Notes under the pieces: model-generated
Told to the model about the DNA's origin: nothing
The model's input: the letters and a program-made list of their open reading frames with translations, nothing else
Databases searched by the model: none
Translations under genes and position numbers: made by a program
DNA from: Nomascus leucogenys
Lineage: Eukaryota; Chordata; Mammalia; Primates; Hylobatidae
Length of the DNA stretch: 64,000 bases
Reading direction: 5' to 3'
Assembly (NCBI RefSeq): GCF_006542625.1
Contig: NC_044398.1
Location: forward strand, 10,465,839-10,529,838
In this document: piece by piece, positions 1 to 11,063 of the stretch
Numbering within the stretch: the first letter of the stretch is position 1
How the letters are laid out: each line of letters opens with the position of its first letter

Positions 1-1435
1 CAAGGAGAAAAAGGGGGAAAAGAGGGTACACATATTCCAAATAAAATAGGGTACTCTTACCCCAGATAGAAACGATAGAATTTTCTCTAAAAAGCCTTTA
101 CAGATTAGTAAAGATTAAGAGTTTATTTTTGTAGGAAAAATAAGAAGTGAGTATAAGAAAGTAAGCATGATTTTTAAGCTTTTGGGTGAATGTGTTGACA
201 GAATAGAGATGAACAGTGGGAACACTGGTTCAGTGGAAGGCTGTTGGCCTGGAAGGACAGTTCTTGGTTTTGGCCCTGGCTTAACTTCCAACTGGCAAAA
301 ATTCACTTAGCTTCTCCACAGTTCAGGTGCTCCCTCTATAAAAATGGACAAAATTCCCTGTCCTACTTTCATCACATGAGTGCTGGAGGATTAAGAAAGC
401 TAATAGATGCAAAATTTCTTTACAACACTAGAGCTCTATATACAAACATGTTATTAACAGTATATATTATTCAGTAAGTCATCACTTTCAATCTCATATT
501 GTAATGTAACATTTAAATACAAACGATTATTTTGATCCTCACACCATTTTTCTAAAAGAAAAAAAGGAAGGTTTGGAAATTGTTAGCCCTACTTGACTGT
601 GGTGACTGGTAAAAGTATATTTATCCTATGTGGATGCAGATATGCTTATATACAAGTAGTAAACAATCATATAAAGTTATATTTTTGGAAATTTTACTTG
701 AGCTTTTTTATCTGGCTCATCAAAAAATATAATGATCATTTGAGAATCCATTATTTAAAGTTTTTCTGAGTAATGCATTTAACTAGCACCAGTGTGGTAG
801 ATGGCTCATAGGCTTGGAAGTCTGGGCAGAAAGTCTGCCTGAAGGCTGAATGCCAAGAAAATCAAGGAGGGAGAACTGGAATGTTTAGACATAGGAGTGT
901 GTGGGAATACCAGCCCAGAATTCACTGGTCTGTACCCCGTAACATCTACCTTCAAATAGTCCAAAGACCAAACCTTGTCATTCCCCTAAAGATGCCTAGA
1001 ATGAGGTGGTATTGGTGGTCCATAGAGTGCAAGAGAAATGACTAGCCATCTGTTCGTCCACTCCAAACTGGCAGGGCTTCTCTCGTCTCAGAATCTGCTC
1101 TGGCAAAATATGAGGAGGTTTAATTCAGGGTGACCATGTAATTCATTGTTCAAATCGGGACACTATTAAGATTGAAAGGGGGTGCTATCAATAACTGCAC
1201 CAGGGTAACAGAGCTGAACGATTTGTCCCAGGCAATTGATGGGTATGGTTATCCTAGTTACATGTATTATTGCTGTTTTTTACCGCAGAGAATTTTTTTA
1301 TTAGCATAAAATACACACAGTCAACTTGTGGGTAATGAGAGAAATGACTTCTTGTTTCCTCATTTCTCAGAAGAATAAGTTTTATGGAGTTTTAAAGACA
1401 TATTTCATAACACAAATAGGTCTGAAATAAAAAAG
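1..1435. other. unassigned AT-rich spacer, no gene seen
   Basis: I see no recognisable repeat, RNA gene or coding exon here. Short reading frames in both strands have no protein-like character. This is a negative reading made without a database search. Confidence 0.5.
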
Positions 1436-1593
1436 AAAGCTTGGATTTGAATTCTTACTCTACTATCTCTTAGCTGTGTGACCCCAGGTTAAAGGAACAA
1501 CCTCTCTGAGACTTAGTCTCCTCATCTATAACACAGGGAAAGAAATGTAAGCCTTATAAGTTTGTTTTGAGGATTAAGTTAATGCATATAAAG
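1436..1593 (+). repeat. MIR SINE, left part (interrupted by MER1-type element)
   Basis: The sequence follows the MIR core in order: a 'ggatttgaat' box, 'agctgtgtgacc', 'ctctctgagactt', 'ctcatctataa', and a tail with 'gaggattaagttaatgcatataaag'. The MIR tail resumes at 2144 after the hAT element and fades by about 2180. Divergence is high, as expected for an ancient mammalian SINE. Confidence 0.8.
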
Positions 1594-2143
1594 CAGTGGT
1601 TCCCAACCTTTTTGGCACCAGGAAATGGTTTTGTAGAGGACAATTTTTCCACGGGCCAGGGGAGGGGGATGGTTTTGGGATGATTCAAGCACATTAATTG
1701 TGTACTTTGTTTCTATTATTAATACATTGTAATATATAACGAAATAATTACACAACTCACCATAATGTAGAGTCAGTGGGAGCCCTGAGCTTGTTTTCCT
1801 GAAACTAGATGGTCCCCATCTGGGGGTGATGGTGATAGTGACAAATCATCAGGCATTAGATTCTCATAAGGAGCATACAGCCTAGATCCCTCACACGTGC
1901 AGTTCACAGCAGGGTTTGCGCAGTTCACAGCAGGGTTTGTCTGGTTCACAGTAGGGTTTGTGCTCCTCTGAGACTAATGCCGCTGCTGATCTGACAGGAG
2001 GCGGAGCTCAGGTGGTAATGTGAGCCATGGAGAGTGGCTGTAAATACAGATGAAGTTTTTCTCTCTGGACCACTGCTCATCTCCTGCTGTGCAGCCCAGT
2101 TCCTGATAGGCCACAGACCACTACTGGGGGATAAGGACCCCCG
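1594..2143 (-). mobile_element. MER1A-like non-autonomous hAT-Charlie DNA transposon
   Basis: The element begins cagtggttcccaacc and ends with the imperfect inverted complement (...ggacccccg). It is flanked by an 8-bp target duplication with one mismatch, atataaag (1586-1593) and atgtaaag (2144-2151), which is the hAT signature. The interior matches the MER1A layout as I remember it, including the 'ggaggcggagctcagg' and 'ctcctgctgtgcagccc' blocks. At about 550 bp it is full length. A 21-bp unit inside it is present three times (1899-1961). It is inserted in the tail of a MIR. Confidence 0.85.
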
Positions 2144-2180
2144 ATGTAAAGTATTTATCATAATTATTGTTACCATCATT
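2144..2180 (+). repeat. MIR SINE, right tail after MER1-type insertion
   Basis: After the duplicated 8-mer the sequence resembles the TTATTATT-type end of MIR, continuing the copy at 1436-1593. Confidence 0.5.
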
Positions 2181-2193
2181 AAAATATAAATGT

Positions 2194-2440
2194 CATAAGT
2201 GGGAGTTGAACAATGAGAACACATGGACACAGGGAAAGGAACATCACACACAGGGGCCTGTTAGCTGGTGGCGGGAGCGGGGGGGCTAGGGAAGGGATAG
2301 CATTAGGAGAAATACCTAATGTAGGTGACGGGTTGATGGGTGCAGCAAACCACCATGGCACGTGTAGACCTATGTAATAAACCTCCACGTTCTGCACATG
2401 TATCCCAGAACTTAAAGCATAATTTAAAAAATGTAAATTC
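2194..2440 (+). mobile_element. 5'-truncated L1 3' end (L1PA/PB age class)
   Basis: It opens at the end of ORF2 ('cataagtgggag...tgagaacacatggacac'), then carries the L1 3' UTR with a G-rich tract at 2270-2290, 'gggatagcattaggaga', 'gggtgcagcaaaccaccatggca' and 'gcacatgtatcccagaactta', ending in a short A-rich tail near 2440. Only about 245 bp of L1 survives. Its divergence suggests an older primate L1 rather than a young L1PA. Confidence 0.9.
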
Positions 2441-3807
2441 CCAGGACAACATCTACCACAAAAAGGTCCCACATTCAGCCATATACATCTAAACAATTCT
2501 TCGTGGTGTCTTTGCCCTTCTGACTCGTTCCTTCCCATCTGTCTGTTAGCCTGTTTTCCACGCCACCTGGATCACAAACTGTTTGTATGCCTTAACTCTA
2601 TCCTACCTATCTCATGAAATGAAATTGGAATTCCAAACATTCAAAGAAGCCTAAAATGTGTCTGAAGAGGTGATCAATAAACATTATTCTGATGGCTGTT
2701 TGCCATCCCCGTTTATAAATAAGTGCTTGACTTGCAAAGTGGATATTGGCAGTATCAACATCAAGTAGGCCTACTGTCCATACAAGTCAGAAGAACTGTT
2801 CCTTCTTGCAGGACTTTGGGGCTGCATCAAATATTATAACAATTACTATTAACATATGAAGGGTAATTTTTCATCAAACCAGCTGGATCTTCCTTTTCTT
2901 TTCTTTCTTTTTTTGCTTTATATGAAGGTATTAAGAGTTTGGTACCCCCAGGAAAGGGCTCGTCTCTAAGGTATGTTGTATTTTCTTGGGAATAAACTTT
3001 CAGAGAGTTCACACAAAGGTATTCTCTGAAGGACATTAGGCCACAGTATCTGATGACCATAAACTCTTACTTCCTAGTTCCTCCCTTGATTTGGGGTGAC
3101 ACTGATAGCAGAAGATCTCCTAACACATATAAAGGTAAACATCCTTATTGGCACTTTTAATGCAAAGACATCTACTGTATTCCTTATTAACTCCAGGAAT
3201 TGACTATCCATGGAGTATATGTCAGCTCCCTTCTTAAATAATGATGACAAAATAATAAAAAGGGATAACTTTTAGAACACAGAGTTGCATTAGAAAAAGC
3301 TGAACAAATATGAGGCCAAATATTACACCTCTTGTACATTCAGGTGGAGGCCTAGGAGGAGGCGTGGCATGGTTACAGGAATAAAATGTTTCTCAGCATT
3401 ATTCTAAGATCTTGCAGTAATGAGTAGAGCACGACAAGTTCTTACCAAGTGAAATTATCCCACTATGGCTCTGCTGCTGTTCTGAGAAAGTCATTTACAG
3501 AATAAACATCTTCATGAACAAGTTGAAAATTTGACCCAGATCCCTCTTCCTGCATCAGCCCACTCCATCATCAACAGTCCCCTTCCTTTTTCCATCCTCA
3601 GCCAAAGGTTGGCCACAGTGATAGAGCCCCTTTGAGACGAAGACAGTGGGATCATGATGACAGAAACTGCCCCCAATGCTCTTTAAAAACTGTTCCACTT
3701 CAGGTGCTAATCACAGCCTAAATGGCCAAAAATGATTGGTAAAAAAGAAATATTAAAACAACAAAAAGACATACAAAGAACAATACTGAAAAAGAGAACG
3801 TAAGTAA
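2441..3807. other. unassigned spacer containing the source arm of an inverted duplication
   Basis: No repeat or gene recognised. The 122 bp at 3371-3492 reappear inverted at 3889-4010 inside the neighbouring Alu. Confidence 0.5.
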
Positions 3808-4267
3808 GACCAGGCATGGTGGTTCATGCCTGTAATCCCAGCACTTTGGGAGGCCAAGGTGGGTGGATTGCTTGAGGCCAGCTGTTCTGACTTTCTCAGA
3901 ACAGCAGCAGAGCTACAGTGGGATAATTTCACTTGGTAAGAACTTGTCATGCTCTCCTCATTACTGCAAGATCTTAGAATAATGCTGAGAAACATTTTAT
4001 TCCTGTACCCACTGAGTTTGAGACCAGCCTGGCCAACATGGTGAAACCCCGTCTCTACTAAAAATACAAAAATTAGCCCCAGGTGTAGTGGTGCACAACT
4101 ATAATCACAGCTACCTTGGGAGGCTGAGGCAAGAGAATCACTTGAATCCAGGAGGCAGAGGTTGCAGTGAGCCAAGATCGTGCCACTGCACGATCGTGCT
4201 ACTGCAGCCAGGGCGACAGAGTGAGACTCTGACTCAAAAAGAAAAAAAGAAAAAGAAAAAGAAAAAA
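3808..4267 (+). mobile_element. AluS-type SINE interrupted by an inverted local copy
   Basis: The left arm (3808-3882) and the rest (4012-4267) are standard Alu: 'tgcctgtaatcccagcactttggg', 'gagaccagcctggccaacatgg', 'aggttgcagtgagcc', and an A-rich tail with AAAAAG repeats. Between them is a non-Alu block, 3889-4010, that is the reverse complement of 3371-3492. Near the 3' end, 'gatcgtgc.actgca' is tandemly repeated at about 4176-4207, a second small anomaly. The broken Alu yields reading frames on both strands that are not genes. Confidence 0.95.
3889..4010 (-). repeat. inverted copy of 3371-3492 inserted in an Alu
   Basis: Aligned by eye to the reverse complement of 3371-3492, all 122 positions match except five, with no gaps (about 96% identity). 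It sits in the Alu left arm, between 'gcttgaggcca' and 'gagtttgagaccagc'. It carries no poly-A and no obvious target duplication of its own, so it does not look like a retrotransposed piece. Confidence 0.95.
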
Positions 4268-6159
4268 CAAATTTTTAAGTTGCCTAGGGATGAAGAAGGA
4301 AGTAGGGAGGTGGAGGGCAGAGAAGGGAGCAGGAACCAGGAAGAAGGCTTGAAATAATTGAATTATGCTTTTACAATATTTTAGAAAAACACTCTTACTT
4401 CATGATTGAGATAATCGCCCAGAGTATATCCAAGTTCTTGATCTATTTCCAAATTCTGAGTACATATATCAAATGCAGATCGAATGAGTAGTGCTTTCCT
4501 TAGAGGATCCTGCCAGCAGGATATGCATGTCCTGTAGAATAACTCTGAAATCTCTTACTATGCATCGTCCCAGCTGCTGAAACTTTCTACACTCGGCATG
4601 TGCTAAACAGATTTTGTAGAAATTCACAGCAAGTACCAGCTATGTTTATTACTCATTAGCCTTAAAAAAGTCAACTATGTCATGAAAGTGGAACAAATAG
4701 AATACACAAGCAACTAATTTTAAAATACATTACAATAAGGAAGGCCTTGATTAAACATTCAAAACCCCTATGGAATATCAAAAATGTGTTTATGCTGTCA
4801 TAGTTCTTGATTAAAGAAGATGGTTTTACCTTTACCGGTGAATATTCATCCTAATTTTAATATAACATACAGATACTTGTCAGCTTATAATTTTGATTTT
4901 CAAAAATTTATTTTCATATTAATGGCCCTATAGCATAGCCCATGTTTTCAATATTCAGAAGGAATATAGTCTACTTATTATACTATAGGTAATTCGAATG
5001 TGGCATTTAAATCAAATCACACATTGAATAGAGTACACGAAGTCACTATTTAAGGAAAATTAGTGATTTTAACAAAATAACAAAGTCAAAACATTTCTAA
5101 TGTGAGTTATCTTCCAATTTGTTTGCTTTAAAAAATCAAATCCACTTGATCATCAACTCCTAGTTCAGAAAACAGTCTTTTGTGCATAGAGAGCCTTAAA
5201 TTCTTTGGCAGGTTCATCTTGAATGGAATTGTTAACAGCATATGGCCTTCCTGCACTGCCACCCTGTGGAATATTCAGAGAAAACAACCAGACTTGGAAA
5301 AGCATAAACTTAGGAACTACGCCCCCAATCTGCATCCCAGAGTACGCCTAGATCTTCTTATTATTTAGTACCGTGTATGCATTTTTGCAGAAGCTCAAAT
5401 CAAATGGTTTCAGAATTTATATGCCTGCAATAACTTTACACTTTAGAATTTTTCAGAGCATTCTCCAAACTGAAAACTCGGTGATGTTTTATTTTTGATT
5501 AATGTAAAAATTTGTTTTATGTGAACTTGAGTTTCTTTTCAGCAAGTATGTTCACTTTTTTTTCAGAGAATCCTCTTATGTATAAGGCTCTGTGAAAATG
5601 CCCAACAGAAGTAAATGAAAGAGTGTATTGGGCAATGAGCAATAAGTATAACTCTGAAAAGAGGGTTGCGATTATCTGAATACTACACCTTTTCCTATGG
5701 ATCAACCTCATTCTTGAGAACTGTGTTACTTTAACAGTGATCATTGGAATAAAATGTCATAATGCATTGCTCAGTATTTTGTGTTTAATATATTGTTTCT
5801 TTGTATTACAAAACAGTATAGGATTACGCGTTGAATCTGTTTTCCTTTGTTGGTCATTGGAATGCATATTTTTGAAAGTTTGTAAACTTTCCTAAGAAAA
5901 GCTGTTTCCTACTAATTTGATGTAAATGATATCTTACATTGGAAATAATAATCCATTTATCAAAACAAATGTATAAACTGTTGCCTTAGAAGACAAATTT
6001 AGTTCTGTCTCCATATTATTTTCTCTTACTTCCAGCATATTTTCTTTTCTTAGAACAATCTTTCCTCTAGATGAGTCCTAATCACCATATACACCTCTCT
6101 CAAAAATCTTCCTTGGGCAAAAATGATCTTTTTTCCTTAAGATGAATTTTCATTTTAAA
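4268..6159. other. unassigned spacer, about 1.9 kb without recognised repeats
   Basis: AT-rich sequence with no repeat family, RNA gene or convincing exon that I can recognise on either strand. Confidence 0.45.
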
Positions 6160-7180
6160 GAAGATATAATTCAGATATAATATTCTCCCATTTAACAAAG
6201 CTATAGAATTACCACTATCTAATTTCAGAAAATTTTCATCACTAATCAAAACAAAACAAAAACACACAGACCCAAAAAACCTCATGCCCATTAGCAGTTA
6301 CTCCCCATTCTCCCCTCTTTCAGTCCTTGTCAACCACTAATCTACTTTCTGTCTTTCAGGATTTGCCTACTCTGGACATTTCATATGAATATAAACATGC
6401 AACATTTGTCCTTCTGTGTCTGGATTCTTTCATTTGTCATGTTTTTAAAGTTTCATCCATGTAGCATGAATAAGTACTCTAGTCCTTTTAACGGCTGAAT
6501 AATATTCCCTTGTATGGATATATTATGTTTCTCTGTTCATCAGTTGTTGAGTGTTTAGACTGTTTCCACTTGTTGGCTATTATCAACAATGCTGCTATGA
6601 ACATTTGTATTCAAGCTTTTGTGTGGAAGCATGTTTTCAATTCCCTCAGGAAAATACCTAGGAGTGGAATTGCTGGGTCATATGGTAACTGTTTAATTTT
6701 TTGAGGAACTGCCAAACTGTTTTCCAAAGTGGCTGCACTATTTTACATTTCTATCGGTGGTGTGTGAGGGTTCCAGTTCTCTACACCCTTGTCAACACTT
6801 GTTGTATGCCTTTTTTATAGTTATTCTAGTTGGTGAAAAAGGATATCTCATTGTAGTTTTGTTTAGATTTCCTCGATGGCTAAAGATTTTGAGAATCTTT
6901 CATGTCCTTGTTGGCCACTTGTATATCCTCTCTTGATAACTATCAATGCAAATGCTTTGCCTATTTTTCAATTTGGTTATTTATCTTTGTATCATTGAGT
7001 TGTAAGGATTTTTAAAATATATTCTAGATAAAAGTCCCTTGACAGATAGATGATCCACAAATATATCTCCCATTCTCCAGGTTGTCTTTTCACTCTGATA
7101 ATGTCCCTTGAAGCACAAAAGCTTTTTTATTTTGAAAAGTATAATCTATTTTTTTCTCTGGTTGTACATGGTGTCACATC
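6160..7180 (-). mobile_element. L1ME-type L1, 3' UTR and ORF2 end, antisense
   Basis: Read on the minus strand this is the last part of L1 ORF2 and its 3' UTR. Recognisable blocks on the plus strand include 'ggatttgcctactctggacat', 'tttcatccatgtagcatga', 'ctgctatgaacatttgt', 'ggagtggaattgctgggtca', 'tttccaaagtggctgcac' and 'cctcgatggctaa'. Many indels break the frame, so it is a dead old copy. Confidence 0.85.
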
Positions 7181-8094
7181 AACACAATCTATTTTAATCC
7201 ACAAATATTGTGGTGGATTTAAACAGAAACAGAACAACAGATTTAATCAGGACATTGCAGAGAATCAGTTTTCACATGAGGTCTGTCAAATCTTCATCTA
7301 GTCTGATGTAGACTGGAGTCAGAATGCACAGGACCCCATGTAGCCTTCAGGCATGCGGGCCTTTCTTCCACCTGGAACACTGCTTCTCTTAACCAAGCCT
7401 CTGGTTGAACTACCACTGACTCCAGAGTGTTTAGACGACTTGTTTGGGCATTACAAATTCACAATTACTATTTAAATGTGGTGGAAAGTGAACACAGTCT
7501 GAGATTCATGAGCACAGGCAGATGGTCCTGATAGAGGAAGTTAGAGTCCTAGAGGACTCAGCACTGGCCAGACAATAGATGGGGTGGGATTTCTGGGTGC
7601 CATATTTTATGAAAGATTAAAAAACGTTGAAATGCCACTAGGCAAAGGTGGACAGAATAGTGACAGGTGGGAGAAAACAGCTGAAGACACTTCAAAGAAG
7701 AAAAGATACAAGAAAGACCTTTGGCATGTTCTTAACTCAGCAGTAGGCTGCCATGTAGGGAAACCCTGCAGTGCTGCAGGGGCCAGGGGACCCAAAAACA
7801 GAGTTACAGAGACAGGAACTTAGGATCTGATGTAAAGCAAAGTTTGTTAGCACAGTGCCTGGCACTGAAGAGGGACTTGATAACTATTGCTAAATAAAGG
7901 AGTGAATGAACAGATTCAAGCTTCCAAGCAATGCAAGTGGCTATCCAAAAAATTAATAGGTTCCACGACCCTGGAATACTCGAGCAGGAGGATATTGCAG
8001 AAAGGATTCCTACAGTGTGCATAAGGGAGAGAGGGGAAAAGGGATATAAATTTAATAATCTCTTGACCTAGAGCAAAGCACTCACATCAAGATT
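7181..8094. other. unassigned spacer with a possible L2/MIR tail
   Basis: The stretch at 7850-7915 ('agcacagtgcctggcac', then 'ctaaataaaggagtgaatgaa') resembles the common 3' end of L2 or MIR. The rest is unassigned. Confidence 0.4.
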
Positions 8095-8250
8095 TCACAT
8101 TAGATCTTTTCACCCTAATTGTCCTGTCAGATGAAGAAACAGACTTAAAAGCATTAAGCAACTTATGCAGTACCTCACAGAAAGTGAGACTTGATTTGGA
8201 GTTTGCCTCCAGAATGCAAGTATTTCTATTTAACCATACTGTCATGAGTT
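8095..8250 (-). repeat. MIR SINE, antisense
   Basis: Blocks of the MIR reverse complement in order: 'cagatgaagaaacagact', 'taagcaacttatgcag', 'cctcacagaaagtgagac', and the 'taaccatactgtc' end that corresponds to the MIR 5' head. Confidence 0.7.
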
Positions 8251-9666
8251 GGCTCAGAGGTTCTTATACACTCCAAAACTCTATGCTTTTATTAAATTTC
8301 TAGCAATTATTATATAACAGCAAAGAGTTATTTACTATTTTTTCCAAATGGAAAAGCTGAAGTGTCCATTAAAGCTGAGAGGAGGCCAAACTTACCTTGG
8401 CCAGAAATTCATGCTGACCCTTATGTATGATGGTCATACCTAATTTTCTACTCTCCAATTCCTAGATTAGCTAGTGGTTTTAGGAACACACCTAGCTTAA
8501 AAATAACTTTCAATACACCAGGTTGCTCTTGCCCAAAGTTATATACATATATGTGTGGATTGAAGAGTGAGGCTTGGATGGCCAGGACAGGCATTAAAAA
8601 TGAGAACTCCATTTCTGAAATAATAGAGCCTCAACTCCACTTGCCATTAGGCCTACATTGAAAGGACGGGATATGAAGCTTCTATGAAAATTTACTCTCT
8701 CACCTACCCACTCCTCTACTAAATCCCTTTGAAGACCTAACCTAGTTCCTGCATCCCAGCACCTAGTACTTTAGTTGTTAAAGCAATAAAAAGCCCAGTT
8801 TAAAATGCAAAGTGTGGGGAAGAGCAAGGCAAATGTGAATGCCTAAGCCATTTCCAGCTATTCACACCTCACAATGATTGGATGATTAGGTGTTAGATGA
8901 AAAAAATAAAAAGTTTCTATTAAGCGAGGAAGACCAAATGAGTGATCAGTACAAAACCTCAACGGAGACTTGAGCAGCCAGCAATAACGACATAAGGAAG
9001 GGACGAGCAAAGAATAATTGTGTTCTCTATAATTTACCATAAGGGAAAGTGCATCAGACCTCTGAGATATTTCCCCTGATAACATTTTGATTCTGATTCC
9101 TTCAAGAGCAGATGAGCCGACCTTTTGCTGTGGGGAGGGAGGAAAAGAGGGAGAGAAGAAAGCAGGAAGAAACATTTTTAAATCATGGAAAATCCCTTTG
9201 GCCATTTCACAGAATGAACATCTGTCCCCTAAGAGTCTTAAAACAAAGTGAGCCAAGTCTGTCATTCCCTTAGAAAGTCTTACGGATGTGGGAAACCCTG
9301 GGATTCTACTGTCTAAAAGAATATTTTTTTCTTATAACATGATCCTAAACACAAACCAGCCAATCCAACTGAAGAAAGATCTATTCCAAAGCTGCAGGAA
9401 ACGTTTGTACTGTTGAAATTATTGAGAAATGATAGATTATCTAGGAGCCTTTCAAGGTGAATTTTGATGAGCCTTGACTTCGAGACCTTAGCCACTGAGT
9501 AAGATGTGGCTGCACTGTAAAAATGACTCAATGTGGTGGCTCCCTGTAGCTACTTCTGTGAACTGCTAGAGAAGGGAATATCTCATTTATCGAAAATACT
9601 GCATTTAACAGAATCCTTTGGTAGAGACTGGCAAAAACCTTTTGTTATTTAAAATAACACATAATA
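8251..9666. other. unassigned spacer; longest non-repeat reading frame lies here but is not called
   Basis: The antisense frame 9265-8858 (135 codons) has no recognisable motif and reads through low-complexity T-rich and A/G-rich DNA. I treat it as a chance frame. No repeat family recognised. Confidence 0.45.
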
Positions 9667-9813
9667 GGCTGGATACAGTGGCTCATGCCCGTAATCCCAG
9701 TACTTTGGGAGGCCAACGTAGGAGGATCGCTTGAGGCCAGGAGTTCGAGACCTGCCAGGGCAACAACATAGTGAGCCCTCATTTCTATGGAAAAAAAAAT
9801 TAATTAAAAAAAA
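9667..9813 (+). mobile_element. Alu left monomer (FLAM or 3'-truncated AluJ)
   Basis: It has the Alu left arm only: 'ggctcatgcccgtaatccca', 'ctttgggaggcc', 'gcttgaggccaggagttcgag'. It then ends in an A-rich tail with no right arm. A free left Alu monomer fits best; a truncated AluJ is possible. Confidence 0.85.
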
Positions 9814-9984
9814 CCCCCCAAAACACAGACTTTGTTTGATAACTTATATATGAAGTTGTTTAACACCGAAAGCAGCCATCATGGGACATTTTAAAATGTT
9901 AAACCCTTGTGAGCCTCAGGAATGCCATCGAACTGAGGATAAGCGCAAACACTAGATGGAGGTGGTTCTCCAGGATGAACTAGT

Positions 9985-10110
9985 TCTAGAGCTGATTCTG
10001 ACTATAACTTGCTATGTGGCTTTGGGCAAGACATTTCACTTCTCTGGACTTTAGTTCCCTTCTCTGAGAAATAAAAGCATTGCTTCCAATGACATCTGAA
10101 GTTCTTGCAT
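9985..10110 (+). repeat. MIR-like SINE fragment
   Basis: 'cttgctatgtggctttgggcaaga.atttcacttctctgga' follows the MIR core, and the downstream part resembles the MIR variant ending in a 'gatgatctctaaggt'-like block. Confidence 0.55.
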
Positions 10111-10476
10111 CTCTGACAATTCATGACTGTAATTTTTTCCTGAATTTCCACTTTAGCTAGATATTCCTCCTTCCAGCAGCTGAAAAACCTGTGTCAAAAC
10201 CTAAACCAATGGTAGCACATTTCACTTCATGGAAAAAATTAGTTAGTTAACATATTCTGCACTCTGAGTTTTTCAATCTGTACAAAGTACATTTCAATAT
10301 GCCCTTCCCTGGTGCATGCCCCCAGGAATCTTCCACGTTACACAGAATGCTCCATTGCCAACGAGTATTCACAAGTCTGGCTGTTACAACAATTCAGGCA
10401 AAAAATCGGAGTAAGAGTAGAGGGAGGATAAAGAGAATAACAGCTTAAATAATGTTCACCTCCTTGCCCTTGACTC

Positions 10477-10544
10477 GGTGGAGTTTCTTAAAGTGTGGTC
10501 TCAGAGCAGCTGTACCAAATGACCTGGGATAGAAGTGGCCCTAG
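10477..10544. mobile_element. MER5A-like hAT element, left part
   Basis: 'cttaaagtgtggtctcagagcagc' and 'tgacctgggat' match the MER5A-type start. The element is cut at 10544 by an LTR and resumes at 10928. Confidence 0.7.
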
Positions 10545-10927
10545 CGTATTAGTCCGCTCTCATCCTGCTATAAAGAAATACCCAAGACTGGGTAATTTAT
10601 AAAGAAAACAGGTATAATTGACTCACAGTTATGCATGGCTGGGGAGGCCTCAGGAAACTTACAATCATGGTGGAAGGGGGAGCAAGGACCTTCTTCACAA
10701 GGCGGCAGGACAGAGAAGAACGAGCAAGAGTTCTTCAAGAGTTCTAACAACCAAACACTTATAAAACCATCAGATCTCATGAAAACTCATTAACTATCAT
10801 AAGAACAGCATGGGGGGAACCCCTCCCCACCATGATACCCTCACCTCCCATCAGGTTTCTCCCTCAACACCTGGGGATTACAATTCAAGATGAGATTTGG
10901 GTGGGGACACAAAGCCAAACCATATCA
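10545..10927 (-). mobile_element. solo MaLR LTR (MST/THE1 type), antisense
   Basis: The plus strand reads from the LTR 3' end ('gtattagtccgctctcatcctgctata') through 'gactgggtaatttataaaga', 'cacagttatgcatggctggg' and 'ataaaaccatcagatctcatga' to the start of the LTR ('gatttgggtggggacacaaagccaaaccatatca'). There is no internal MaLR sequence, so it is a solo LTR of about 383 bp. It splits a MER5-type element. Adjacent tetramers ctag and gtag may be a decayed target duplication. Confidence 0.9.
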
Positions 10928-11063
10928 TGTAGGAAACAATGCAGAATACTGAGACCCCCACCCAAAGACTCACTGACTCAGGATCTTCAGGAGTGGGGAG
11001 CAGGAATTTGCATCTTTGTCATGTTTCTTGAGTGACTCCTTTGCACAGTTTGAGAGCCCCCAA
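10928..11063. mobile_element. MER5A-like hAT element, right part
   Basis: 'gactcaggatcttcaggagtgggg', 'caggaatttgcatctttg' and 'gcacagtttgagagccccc' continue the element interrupted at 10544. Confidence 0.7.

Noticed and set aside
3753..4357. Overlapping frames with peptides like 'FVFLVETGFHHVGQAGL'
   Set aside because: These are translations of Alu DNA; the same peptides recur at 12394, 33143, 38236, 52853 and 63496.
8858..9265. 135-codon antisense frame
   Set aside because: The longest frame outside recognised repeats, but it has no domain, no codon bias that I can see and no splice context. A frame of this size is expected by chance in 64 kb on six frames.
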